Origin: Chara braunii | Taxonomy: Eukaryota; Streptophyta; Charophyceae; Charales; Characeae | DNA: 35,090 nucleotides | Reading direction: 5' to 3' | Assembly (NCBI GenBank): GCA_003427395.1 | Contig: BFEA01000083.1 | Location: forward strand, 3,212,592-3,247,681 | In this document: one piece after another, positions 1 to 8,618 of the stretch | Layout of the letters: each line of letters opens with the position of its first letter | Position numbering within the stretch: position 1 is the stretch's first letter | Translations under genes and position numbers: made by a program | The notes under the pieces: model-generated | Told to the model about the DNA's origin: nothing | The model's database searches: none | What the model saw: only the letters and a program-made list of their open reading frames with translations

Positions 1-535
1 TTCTCCATTGTGCATGTGCTTTCCACTAGTCTAGTCTCATTGTCAAGTTCATATTCCGGACCTTTACCTTGTTGACAACTACTTCATTGTGCATGTGTTT
101 TCCACTAGTCTAGTCTCATTGTCAAGTTCATGTTCCGGATCTTTGCTTTGTTGAACTCTTCTCCATTGTGTATGTGTTTTCCATTAGTGTAGTCTCATTG
201 TCAAGTTCATGTTCCGGATCTTTACTTTGTTGAACTCTTCTCCATTGTGCATGTGCTTTGCACTAGTCTAGTCTCATTGTCAAGTTCATACTCTGGATAT
301 TTACCCTGTTGATCTCTTGTCCCTTGTGCATGTGCTTCCACTAGTCTAGCCTCTAGTTGTCAAGATCATGTTCCGGATCTTTGTTTAGTTGATCTCTTCC
401 CCTTGTGCATTTGCTTTCCACTAGTCTAGTCTCATTGTCAAGTTCATGTTCCGGATCTTTATTTTGATGATCTCCTTCGCTATGAATAATGTGTTTTTCA
501 TTGGTCTAGCCTCTCCTTGTCAAGTTATTCCAAGA
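1..535. repeat. 79-bp minisatellite, about 7 copies
   Basis: Seven head-to-tail copies begin near 1, 82, 159, 238, 317, 397 and 475. Each carries the block CACTAGTCTAGTCTCATTGT followed by a GTTCCGGATCTTT-like block. Unit length is 76-81 bp, and the last copy is the most diverged before the sequence runs into a CT/poly-T tract. The left end of the array lies outside the window. No reading frame runs through it. Confidence 0.95.
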
Positions 536-540
536 TATAC

Positions 541-752
541 TTAGTCAATCTCTCTCGCTCTCTCTCTCTCCCTCCCGCTCTTGCTCTCCCTTTTTTTTCT
601 TTTTCTTTTTTTTTTTTTTTTTTTTNTCGAAACGGTGTGGGTCCACTTTTCTCAAATAGAAGAGCAGTTCGGATATAACACGTGCGCGCTGTGTTCGAAT
701 ACAACATGTACCCTTTTGACTGGAATTTCAAAAAAGAATAACTCTTGTGTTC

Positions 753-796
<44 letters not shown>

Positions 797-812
797 CTCT
801 CTCTCTCTCTCC
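541..812. repeat. CT and poly-T tracts with one ambiguous base
   Basis: A CT-rich run (about 549-590) leads into poly-T ending at an ambiguous base at 626. After about 130 bp of ordinary sequence there is a second tract, about 41 T (756-796) followed by (CT)n to about 810. Lengths of such runs are unreliable in any assembly. Confidence 0.9.
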
Positions 813-1739
813 ATTCGCCTGGCCCCCTCTCTCCCTCCCCCTGACTTGCCATATGACTAACCCCTTCTCCTCTCACTTGAAAACATTGCCAGGGTACGGA
901 CGGTAAACGAAATCTGACTTCACTTGGTGCAGAAAGAGGGCAAGGGGAGGATAGTCGGTCCCTTGTGCCACCAAGGAGGCAAAAGGGAGAAGACATTTGA
1001 AAAAGTGGGAGGCAGAATCCGGAAGAGAACTTAAGTTGAAAGTGAGGTCAGTTTGACTCAACCATTTCCCCGACTGCATGATTATGACAAGAGGATGGGC
1101 TGATTGAACAACAAAAAGGGAACCAAGCATAGGCAAAGAGCATGGAAAAAATAGGCATGTGGGAAGGGCTATGTGTTAACCCCCAATGGGGGACATTGTA
1201 GGGATGTTCTTGCTTGTGTGGGATTGTGCAGGTGAGTAATGACTAGAAATGCCTTGAGCGGGATAAGGGCGAGAGGAACTGGGCACCAAGAGGGAAAGGG
1301 AAGAGGGACAAAGGGGCTATGGGACCCTTGACATAGAGCCAATTCATGAAAATGACTTTTGCATTTGAGACTTGGAAGTGTGATTGAGAGTGCAATCGTA
1401 CCAAGGAAAATATGATGTTGTGTGTGCATGCATATGAGGACCCGAAAAGACCAAGGGGCCTACTTCAATAAGGTGGGAAGCAAATTGTGAGATCCGAGGG
1501 ATGCGTAGAGGCGAGGGGGGGGACAACCCCGCCGCACCCCGATGATGCCATATAGTCAAAATGCTTAGGGAAACGGTGCATGGCCTACGGATGACGCTTA
1601 GCCTACGCACAAGAGAAGAGAAACGCTCAAAGAACCCCTGGAGTGCCTGCGTATTGGAAGGAGCAATTGCTTTAGAATACAATAAAAAATCAAAAATACA
1701 TCAGCGTTGCGGAACGACCAGCGAGATTACCACCCGACG
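813..1739. other. No recognisable gene
   Basis: Mixed-composition sequence. Open frames here are short and resemble no family I know. I see no splice-bounded exon, RNA gene or transposon terminus. It may be decayed transposon sequence flanking the LTR-like region that starts near 1740. Confidence 0.5.
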
Positions 1740-2378
1740 TGAGGGTTGAGCTACATCCCCAATGTCAAAGCTCTTTCGCGCGATGGCCCACCCCCATCCA
1801 TCTCAAAGCACTAGGTGGGGGTGACCTTGGGATGAATGGTCCGCGCCCTGAGCGCATGAGTGTGGGCAGGCCGAGCCAACTGGGACCCGCAGTGGGGTTA
1901 ACTAAGGCTCGAAAGTCTACCGGGGCTTGGCCCTACACCGGGCTACTGAGCGCCAGGAGGTAAGCGGGCAATCTGGTGGTTTGAGGGAAGGAGGCGAGTG
2001 TGGGGTAATCAAGGTCTGATTGAGGGTGACGAGATATGTACCTGGTGCATGAAGAGAGGTCGGATATGGTGTTGACAGTCATGTACATTTGTCTTCGAGA
2101 TTTGAATTGAGCTTGTTGTGTGAACACAGTTGTAGGTAGGATAGTTGGGTAGAGTAGGCTGGGCGTTGGGCGTTGGGTGCCAGACAGAGAGAAGCGACTT
2201 TGGATATTGTGCTGGTGTGGCCTACGTGCTTGAACATTGGCTCATTACTTCATTGTATTGCTCTATATGAATGGTCTCTTGGTGCATTTGCACTCTCTGC
2301 TTGGACACGACTACTTGGACATTTGTGTGATTTCGCAACTTGGTTTTCTGTATATCGTTCACACTCATATTCCTTGCA
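1740..2378 (+). mobile_element. Probable 5' LTR of a decayed LTR retrotransposon
   Basis: The right end is well supported: it finishes in CTTGCA, followed after three bases by an initiator-tRNA-Met primer-binding site. The left end, TGAGGG at 1740, is inferred because a similar start (TGAAGG, then TACATCC a few bases later) occurs at 4658 and, on the other strand, at 20841. The stretch 2030-2310 matches 5390-5620 with scattered mismatches; shared blocks include GTAGGCTGGGCGTTGGG and TTCATTGTATTGCTCT. The + element could therefore span about 1740-5655. The left boundary could be off by tens of bases. Confidence 0.6.
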
Positions 2379-2381
2379 ATT

Positions 2382-2392
2382 TGGTATCAGAG
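2382..2392 (+). promoter_or_regulatory. Primer-binding site, initiator tRNA-Met type
   Basis: TGGTATCAGAG is complementary to the 3' end of plant initiator tRNA-Met (CTCTGATACCA), where reverse transcription of many Ty1/copia and Ty3/gypsy elements starts. It lies 3 bases after an LTR-like CA end. The 26 bases around it (from TTCCTTGCA to GAGTTG) recur on the opposite strand at 20065-20090, so both elements share this junction. Confidence 0.8.
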
Positions 2393-2599
2393 TTGACTCG
2401 TGATCGCCGCTTACCTGCGACTGGCGACATTGTTACTCGGTGCGCTTACGATGCTTCATATCGACGTAAGAATACTTTGACGCTGGTATGTTGTAGTGGG
2501 GCCTAGGTGGAGAAGCCAGCCGCTGGAAGGCTGTGGCGACAACGGATGTATGTATGATGATGAGAGTATGCTGACATGGCATTTTGGCTGAGGTTGCAC

Positions 2600-2980
2600 T
2601 ACATTGCGTTGTGGGTGGTACCGAGGCTTGCTGGGGGCGCAATCCAGAACATTTGCATGCCTGAGAAGGGCCTCGTGAGGGCTTAATCCTTGCATTTCAT
2701 CCCCCTTAGCTTCGAAAGTCCGCTGAGATGGTTCTACACAGGTGCTTTCCCCTTCAACTTTCGTTCATACTCGGCCACGATCTGGGATGTTGTTCTAACA
2801 AGCTCCTCCCTTGTGAACCAACGTTCTTCCTTGGGATTTGTTTGATGCCTGAATCTGACCCGACACTCCCTCATAGGTTTTGGCGGTTCCCCTGCCCAGA
2901 GGCTTGGGTACAGGCAAGTCGCTATGTTCCAAGATATCGTCGACGTCCACATGCCAATCCATGGTTGGGGGCAGCATTGA
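2600..2980 (-). pseudogene. Decayed coding fragment of unknown family
   Basis: On the minus strand there are protein-like stretches in different frames. One ends with WFTREELVRTTSQIVAEYER and KLKGKAPV just before a stop near 2734. A second, at about 2620-2695, reads HANVLDCAPSKPRYHP and resembles AANIVGCGPSKPRARP encoded on + at 4590-4657. DNA identity supports this: CGAGGCTTGCTGGGG is shared between here and the reverse complement of the later copy. The two fragments are thus inverted relatives. I do not recognise the protein. Stops and frame changes argue against function. Confidence 0.35.
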
Positions 2981-3059
2981 TCTCCTTGATGGGAACTGAT
3001 CAGTCTCAGCGAAAGTTGCGAGGTTGGAAGCATGAAATACAGGGGGTTATCCACGATTG

Positions 3060-3060
<1 letters not shown>

Positions 3061-3110
<50 letters not shown>
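3061..3110. repeat. (TC)n microsatellite
   Basis: About 24 uninterrupted CT dinucleotides. It explains the Ser-Leu and Arg-Glu repeat open frames found here on both strands, which are not evidence of coding. Confidence 0.97.
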
Positions 3111-3115
<5 letters not shown>

Positions 3116-3677
3116 AACCCGCTTATCTTGGCGATGGCAGGGGATCGTGATGGCTGTCGTTGGCGGGCAATACTGGGTGGTGGTGGGATTCGTCGGAGTT
3201 GCAATCGACAAACGATGACAGCGAAGGGAAACGTTGTGCGGAGGAGGAAATCGGGAGACATGGGGGGGGAGAGTGTTCGTGTGAGGGAGGGAACGGGGGC
3301 GGACAATTTCCGCCCTCACCGATTTGAAAGTGTTGACCTCATTTCTAAGTTTTTCCTATCCACGTGTTTCAGAAAATTTATATCATTGTCACAAAGGTAT
3401 ACTCACAGATTACAAGTTGAAAAAAATAAACAAAGTGCGACATACGTGCACGGGCTGTATGTGTGTGTGTTGGGGGAAGGGGGGGGGGGGGCTACTCCCC
3501 CACAGTCAATGAATTAATAAATAAATAAAATAGTTCCATAAAAAAAAACATGATGTGTGCATGGTCGGGTCGTCGGGGGCCGGAGGGCGACTTACCAACA
3601 GTCAAGGAAGTGAAATATATGGGAACATAGAGATCATACTGTCCAAATAGTAATCTAGTATAGTTTCATTTTTTATG

Positions 3678-3746
3678 GTCGATAGGTGCACATTAATTCT
3701 TGCACAATCGATGCGTTTAGCGACAAAGTAGTAGGCACCTACCGAC
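3678..3746. repeat. Inverted repeat (hairpin copy 1)
   Basis: Arms GTCGATAGGTGC and GCACCTACCGAC pair with one mismatch around a loop of about 45 nt. This is the most decayed of four copies of the same hairpin; the others are at 4048, 5938 and 6638. Confidence 0.8.
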
Positions 3747-4047
3747 TTTTCCTACGTGACACTTATTTTGGAAACGTTGACCTTATTTTGAAAAGTTATA
3801 TGTGTGTGTGTGTGTGTGTGTTTGTGTGTGTGTTTCACTTAAATTGTATCATTGTTTTATGGCATTGTCCCAGATACATATACACACACAAAAACTTGGA
3901 AAAAAAAATGCGACTTACGTGCATGGTGTGTGTGTGTGCCCGCGCTGGGGGTTGGGGGTGCGACCTATCCACAGTCACTGAACAAAAATGTATGTACATG
4001 AAGATCACACTAAGGAAATAGTAATCTGTTAATTTTATTTTCCTATT

Positions 4048-4118
4048 GGTCGGTAGGTGCATATTAATTTTTGTACAATCTATGCTTCTAGTATTAATGG
4101 AGTATGCACCTACCGACC
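4048..4118. repeat. Inverted repeat (hairpin copy 2), 16-bp perfect arms
   Basis: GGTCGGTAGGTGCATA at 4048-4063 is exactly complementary to TATGCACCTACCGACC at 4103-4118, with a 39-nt loop. Same arm sequence as copies at 3678, 5938 and 6638. Confidence 0.95.
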
Positions 4119-4347
4119 TTCCCTACGGAACACATGTTTAGAAGCGCTGACTTTATTTTGAAAGGTTTTGCTATTTGGGTGTTTATTTGTCACAAATATA
4201 TAAACATACACTAAAATGTAAAATGAAATAAGTGTTTGATAGATTATCCGAAATGAAGGACTATTTTTCAATAGGTTCTCACTAATATCGTCGCACTCGT
4301 TGCATCCAACCTTGAATTCGTAGATTCCTCCCGACTATCTCTCTCTA

Positions 4348-4473
4348 ATATTGTTTTTCAATGTATAAGTGTATTTTATATAGTGTATTAAAGATACGAT
4401 ATCAACGAGAATATTGTTTTTCAGTGTATAAGTGTAATTTATATAGTGTATTAAAGATACGATATCAACGAGA
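4348..4473. repeat. 63-bp tandem duplication
   Basis: Positions 4348-4410 and 4411-4473 are nearly identical (about two mismatches) and AT-rich, both ending ATATCAACGAGA. The high identity suggests a recent duplication. The open frame crossing it (repeated KIRYQRE) is probably incidental, because a 3' splice-like site lies further downstream. Confidence 0.93.
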
Positions 4474-4561
4474 AATAAAAACAACTAGCGGTGCTGACGT
4501 TGTTCATTTTCATTGGTGTCTTGTTTTGTTTTGCTATGAAATGTGCATGTTATTTATGCAG

Positions 4562-4660
4562 GACGATGAGACTGTAAAACAAGAAGTTGAACAAGGACGT
4601 TCTCAGGCTGCAAATATTGTTGGTTGTGGCCCCAGCAAGCCTCGTGCCCGCCCTAAGTGA
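4562..4660 (+). pseudogene. Terminal exon-like fragment, unknown protein
   Basis: A pyrimidine-rich stretch ends in TTTATGCAG at 4561, a good 3' splice acceptor. It is followed by an open frame DDETVKQEVEQGRSQAANIV, then GCGPSKPRARPK and a TGA at 4658-4660. The C-terminal part matches the inverted fragment at 2600-2695. The stop overlaps the inferred start of the 3' LTR, so this may be the end of an element-encoded ORF. No 5' exon is identified. The family is unknown to me. Confidence 0.4.
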
Positions 4661-5655
4661 AGGCGGGTCTGTACATCCACGAAATACCTATTTTCGATGT
4701 TTTTTGTATGTGGGGTATCACACAGTTGCCACATGTCGGTTGGTTACAGAACAACGTGAGCCTTTTGTGGCTCATTCCAGAAGCAATAGTTGCGTTGTAC
4801 AATTGAGCCCAGGGCTTAGTTGGTTGTACCCTCTGCACACGTAGTGCGAGACCGATACAAGACGTAGTGGCAGTGGACCAATGACAAGGCAGCATTGTCG
4901 TCACATATCTACCACGGGCCAATGAGAATGCGGCAAATACTTGGAGGCTAGAGGGTTATCTGGACGTGCCCAGCTGCACGAGGCCTGGAGCAGTGTTTGA
5001 AACTAGGCCTGAGGCGCAGACACTTTGGGCCAATTTGAAGCTACTGGACCCTTACACGCCAGACCCAGTTCCGGTCAGTGGCAGGGCGCACTTTCCATAT
5101 AGGAAAGTGTGAGCTTAGGGGCGCGACATTCTGGCCTAAGCCGGCATTGTCACGTTGTTGCTTTGCTGTGCGACACTGTGCTAAGCAGACAGGCTAGGGC
5201 GCACGCGGGTGCAAGAGGTGAGAGGGCGCTGCAGTGGCAGCGGGCGCACGAAGCTTATAGCCGGGCTGTGCGTTCGAGTAGCAGGTGACGACGATGGTCG
5301 TTTTTAGATACGAGGCGCATGAAGATGGCAAACAGGGTGTGATCAGAGGAGGAAAGAGAGCGTACTTGGTATTTGTTGGTGCTCGACATTTTGATGACAT
5401 CACGTACATTGGTCTTCAACTTCGATGTGATCTGGTTGCAAGAACGTAGGCAGATGGAAATAGGCTGAAAGTGTAGGCTGGGCGTTGGGAACAAATTAGT
5501 AGGAGTGACAACTAATACTGTGATGGTGAGGGCAGAGAGCGTTGACATTGACATACGAGTTCATTGTATTGCTCTTATTTGGATGGCATCTTGGTGCATT
5601 GTGCTTTGTGCTTTGCACATGACTATCAAGACTACTTCTCGATTCCACTTCCGAT
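4658..5655 (+). mobile_element. Probable 3' LTR of the + element, decayed
   Basis: It starts TGAAGGCGGGTCTGTACATC, like the start at 1740 (TGAGGG...TACATCC). It shares with 2030-2310 the blocks around CGTACATTGGTCTTC, GTAGGCTGGGCGTTGGG and TTCATTGTATTGCTCT...TTGGTGCATT. It is longer than the left copy, so indels have accumulated, and the right end is not preserved. A short palindrome, CACTTTCC-ATATA-GGAAAGTG, lies at 5089-5110. I could not identify target-site duplications. Confidence 0.5.
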
Positions 5656-5674
5656 TATTTGGATGGTATCTAAT

Positions 5675-5710
5675 GTGGGTGGGTGCGTGGGTGGGTGCGT
5701 GGGTGGGTGC
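5675..5710. repeat. 12-bp tandem repeat (GTGGGTGGGTGC)x3
   Basis: Three copies of a GT-rich 12-mer sit immediately before the composite hammerhead-like repeat. Confidence 0.9.
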
Positions 5711-5820
5711 ATTGCAGACTACAAACGTATCGATAATTATTCATGACAACGTAAAAACCTTCATGGTTTTCCATGTACATAAACCAAAGTTTTCAAAGGA
5801 GAGAGAGAGAGAGAGGGAGG

Positions 5821-5822
<2 letters not shown>

Positions 5823-5872
<50 letters not shown>
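5823..5872. repeat. Poly-A tract, about 50 A
   Basis: Uninterrupted A-run following (GA)n inside composite repeat A. Copy B has only (GA)n at the same point, so the A-run is an expansion in this copy or a retroposon-style tail. Confidence 0.95.
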
Positions 5873-5876
<4 letters not shown>

Positions 5877-5937
5877 TAGAGAGTCTGGTATAAATCTAAT
5901 GTTGTTTTCCTAAGATCGCACAACAAACACGGTACTA

Positions 5938-6006
5938 GTCGGTAGGTGCATACAAATTTGTCTTTGTAGATATTGATCCTCTTTGTTTTACTATGCACCT
6001 ACCGAC
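5938..6006. repeat. Inverted repeat (hairpin copy 3), 15-bp perfect arms
   Basis: GTCGGTAGGTGCATA at 5938-5952 pairs exactly with TATGCACCTACCGAC at 5992-6006, leaving a 39-nt loop. The hammerhead-like core begins 62 bp further on. Confidence 0.95.
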
Positions 6007-6054
6007 CACTTTTTATTTTTTTATTTAAAGACATCTCAAGTTTTTTTTTGTAAG

Positions 6055-6110
6055 ATATATCAGCCTCCGGATGAGTCGGTGAAACTCTGACGAAATAGTT
6101 TGTTACAATC
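6055..6110 (+). ncRNA. Hammerhead-ribozyme-like motif, copy A (degenerate)
   Basis: Core CGGATGA (6068-6074; consensus CUGAUGA, one mismatch) is followed by stem II GTCGG/CTGAC (75-79 with 87-91, one G-U pair) closing loop TGAAACT, then GAAA (6092-6095). Stem III is a minimal 3-bp ATA/TGT around loop GTT, then U at the cleavage position (6104). This is the layout of minimal type I hammerheads with very short stem III. The core mismatch at an invariant position predicts little or no activity in this copy. Confidence 0.7.
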
Positions 6111-6180
6111 CCTCGTTTATTATCATTTTCTCCCTCTATGCCTATGGTTTACCGGACAACTCTCTTTGACTATATATATG

Positions 6181-6253
6181 CACACACACACACACAAACA
6201 CACACAAACACATACATAGATAGATAGATAGATAGATAGATAGAGAGAGAGAT

Positions 6254-6298
<45 letters not shown>
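6181..6298. repeat. Compound microsatellite (CA)n-(GATA)n-(GA)n
   Basis: CA repeats with AAACACAC interruptions, then six or seven GATA units, then a long GA run. It directly abuts the 3' tail of composite repeat A. Confidence 0.95.
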
Positions 6299-6302
<4 letters not shown>

Positions 6303-6544
6303 ACAAACGCATTCAATGATTCCAAACGTAAAAATTGATAAAAAATGTGTCCTTATCTTAATTAAGGATTTTTTTTTGCTTATAGTATATGCGTTTTTTA
6401 TGTCGTTTTTTTGTGTCATGTTACCTAAAATACAAAGAATTGCATTATTGACTACAGTCATATCGATAATTATTCATGAAAATGCAAAAACCTTCATGGT
6501 TTTTCATGTACAGATACGAAAGTTTACAAGAATGAAGTTTTCAA

Positions 6545-6587
<43 letters not shown>

Positions 6588-6637
6588 CGATATAAATTAA
6601 ATGTTGTTTTCCTATGATCGCACAACAAACAAAGTGG

Positions 6638-6710
6638 TGGTCGGTAGGTGCATATGAATTTGTCTTTGCAGATATTGATTGGCTTTGTTTTACTATGCAC
6701 CTACCGACCA
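6638..6710. repeat. Inverted repeat (hairpin copy 4), 17-bp perfect arms
   Basis: TGGTCGGTAGGTGCATA (6638-6654) is exactly complementary to TATGCACCTACCGACCA (6694-6710), with a 39-nt loop. Outside this, AAGTGG on the left can pair with CCACTT on the right after a 3-base slip. Confidence 0.95.
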
Positions 6711-6759
6711 CTTCCCATTTTCTTGTTCAAAGACATCTCATGTTTTTTTCTTGTAAGAT

Positions 6760-6815
6760 ATATCAACCTCCTGATGAATAGGTGAAACTCCGAGGAAGTA
6801 GTTTGTCACAACCCC
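6760..6815 (+). ncRNA. Hammerhead-ribozyme-like motif, copy B (degenerate)
   Basis: Intact core CTGATGA at 6771-6777. Stem II ATAGG/CCGAG keeps only three of five pairs around the loop TGAAACT, and the second core box is GAAG instead of GAAA. Stem III GTA-GTT-TGT is followed by C at the predicted cleavage position (6807). Mutations here differ from those in copy A, so the shared ancestor had the full motif. Confidence 0.65.
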
Positions 6816-6895
6816 TTCTTTGTTGTCTTTTTCTTCCTCTCTGCCTCCGGTTTATTGGACAACTCTGTTTGACTATAGATATATGTATATATATA

Positions 6896-7370
6896 CACAA
6901 AGAGAGAGAGAGAAGACAAAAGAGAGACAAAAAAAGACTTAAATCTATAGAAAAAAAAACTTTGTTAACGGTTGGCAAAAAAAAAATAAAAAAAATTTTA
7001 GCTTTTATGACATAAATGCGGACAACACACTTAAGACAATTTATCCCACTCTCAACATAATCCCTATATTAAAAGTTGAAATGATTTTCTAATCATTTTT
7101 TGCATAATTTTGCAATATCACCACTAGGACTGGATTTCAACATGATTTCAACAGTTTATCAACAGGTTTTCAACAGATGGGAGAGAAGATAAACAGTTGA
7201 TGAACTGTTTGTAAGCAGTTAAAAAATGGTCAAACGATGAGATCCGATTTGTTCATTGATTATAGATATAGGTTAAAACCTTTCATGATTATCAACATGA
7301 AAATGAAGATAAACAGTTTATAAACTCATAGAAATCTGATGTTATACACAAAGGTCCTCGTTAAACTTTA
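6896..7370. other. AT-rich sequence, no gene
   Basis: (GA)n and A-runs, then AT-rich DNA with several TTTCAACA and AACAGTT words. One short inverted repeat, AACAGTT-GATG-AACTGTT, lies near 7192. No coding or RNA signature found. Confidence 0.6.
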
Positions 7371-7877
7371 GTGTTAACACACTCCTTTTTTTTTCTGTTG
7401 GCTTCGGACAGATGCCGCGACTCCTTAGGGTGCTACTGGACCGCCGTGGCTTCTCTGATATACCTGGGTGGTTCCATGACGCAGACCGGTTTGGTTGGTG
7501 CCTGCCCTCAGCAAAAGGGGTGCGCCACTGGGCTTTCCATTGGTCCACTCAGCCTCGGCGCTCTGCTGTACAGCAGAGCACTACCAGCCTGTGGCCGTGG
7601 TAGCCGTCGGGTTCGCCCAGGGACGAGAAGGTAGAGGGACGGGCGCGGTCTTTTCTACTGCGTGCTGAGTGCCCCTCTGCCAGGTTATGGGTTAAATGCA
7701 CGAGGTGGCTGTCACTGTCAAGCAGAAGAGGATTGGGTAAGGGAAAAATAAAAATAAAAGGGAAAAGTAGTTCATGCGTCAGGTCAGTGCATTGATCTGG
7801 GCCTTAACTTTAGCCTGAGAAGATCCAACGGCTTCCGGATGGTGGCGTTTCGAATCTCGAACCTATCTCTCCCCTAA

Positions 7878-7914
<37 letters not shown>

Positions 7915-8460
7915 ATTTAAAGTTCTGAGAAAATTCAACCTCCCCTTTTAGCCTGTCTGTTCGCGGGGAGGCCAACGGTTCAATTTTGTCTGTGATTACC
8001 GTTTGACGGCCTAGGGTGGCCCGACCCTTCAAGTATTGCCATGGCTGATCTGTTTTGCCGAGCGCCGCGCAGCAGGACCCTAAAAAAGGGGCCACTCGCG
8101 GCCCCATTGGTAGGAGATTTATCACCCCCGATGGAGGGTCATAAGTCCCCTCCTTGCCATCGGACACGGCTACCTGATAGGAGCAGGCCGGCAACAGATT
8201 TTGAAGAGAGGGGTGTGGCCTCGGTATCTTGTTATGGGACTTCTGTTTTTGGACCGTGGTCACATCGCGATGATTAATGACTGACAGTAGGATAGCAAGT
8301 TCGGCCCGTACTTCGACTGTTGAGTTTCGGTCTCGCGTGTTTTTTAAATTATTTAGTTTTATTTTGTTTTATATTTTGGAGCATTAAGACTATTAATGTG
8401 AGGAAATTTGAAGAAAGTCAAAACTGAACTCTTCGTTTAGAACATGGGATCATGGCGAGT
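7371..8460. other. No supported gene; contains a 20-bp palindrome and (TTA)n
   Basis: A GC-richer segment (7400-7640) contains the perfect palindrome GCTCTGCTGTACAGCAGAGC at 7560-7579. (TTA)n runs from 7876 to 7912. Open frames occur on both strands in 7400-7630 and 7910-8280, but I recognise none and none is clearly favoured by codon pattern. Confidence 0.5.
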
Positions 8461-8465
8461 GGTGA

Positions 8466-8476
8466 GCCTATAAAAG
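8466..8476 (+). promoter_or_regulatory. TATA-like box
   Basis: CCTATAAAAGGG is a near-consensus TATA box. It lies about 145 bp upstream of the ATG of the ORF at 8619, a plausible distance for a short 5' UTR. It could equally be an LTR promoter. No other promoter element is identified. Confidence 0.45.
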
Positions 8477-8618
8477 GGTGAGGCAAATGAGTATTTGGCA
8501 GCGGGCAGGTAGCAGCGCGCAGGCCATTTTACTGTGTTGACGTTGTTGGCCTGAGAAAAGTGGGCAGCTTGCGTGCACGTGTGCTGAGTACCGAGCTGTG
8601 TTTGTCTGGCAATCAGCT

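Larger units (their letters stand above)
3327..4210. repeat. Tandem array of about 370-440-bp units with internal hairpin
   Basis: The block GTTGACCTTATTTTGAAAAG, with variants, recurs near 3333, 3775 and 4148. It is followed each time by related sequence: a TTTATATCATTGTCACAAA or TGTCACAAATATATAA block, a GTGCATG/GTGTGTG run, a CCACAGTCA block, then ATAGTAATCT and a hairpin. So there are two full units and the start of a third. The units contain G-runs (13 G at 3479-3491) and (GT)n at 3801-3834. No coding capacity is seen. Confidence 0.75.
5708..6180 (+). mobile_element. Composite repeat A: GA/poly-A, hairpin, hammerhead-like motif
   Basis: This block is repeated 733 bp downstream (6441-6890). 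Common order: a block TATCGATAATTATTCATGA; CCTTCATGGTTTTCCATGTAC; TTTTCAAAGGAGAGAGAG; a microsatellite (here GA then about 50 A, 5823-5872); ATGTTGTTTTCCTA-GATCGCA; the 15-bp-arm hairpin; AAGACATCTCA; TAAGATATATCA; a hammerhead-like core; and a roughly 70-bp tail ending GACTATATATATG at a (CA)n tract. No ORF. Minimal hammerheads and insertion next to (CA)n are known from Penelope-like retroelements of green algae, so a non-autonomous or truncated copy of such an element is a reasonable reading. Confidence 0.7.
6441..6890 (+). mobile_element. Composite repeat B, direct copy of repeat A
   Basis: Same order and sequence as 5708-6180: TATCGATAATTATTCATGA, TTTTCAAAGGAGAGAG, (GA)n, hairpin, AAGACATCTCA, hammerhead-like core, and a tail ending at TATATATATACAC plus (GA)n. 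An extra block (AAGTTTACAAGAATG) precedes the GA run. Divergence from copy A is spread through both, so the duplication is not very recent. Confidence 0.7.

Noticed and set aside
1-535. CRISPR-like or centromeric array
   Set aside because: The units are contiguous 79-bp tandem copies with no spacers, and too few are visible to call a centromeric satellite.
3032-3517. Long open frame with a Ser-Leu repeat across the TC microsatellite
   Set aside because: Openness is caused by the dinucleotide repeat, which lacks stops in several frames on both strands; flanks show no domain.
6123-6461. Minus-strand open frame with Leu-Ser and Tyr-Leu-Ser repeats
   Set aside because: It is a translation of the (GATA)n/(GA)n microsatellite.
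7412-7603. 63-codon + frame beginning MPRLLRVLLDRRGF
   Set aside because: Overlapping frames on both strands are equally open, and nothing favours this one.
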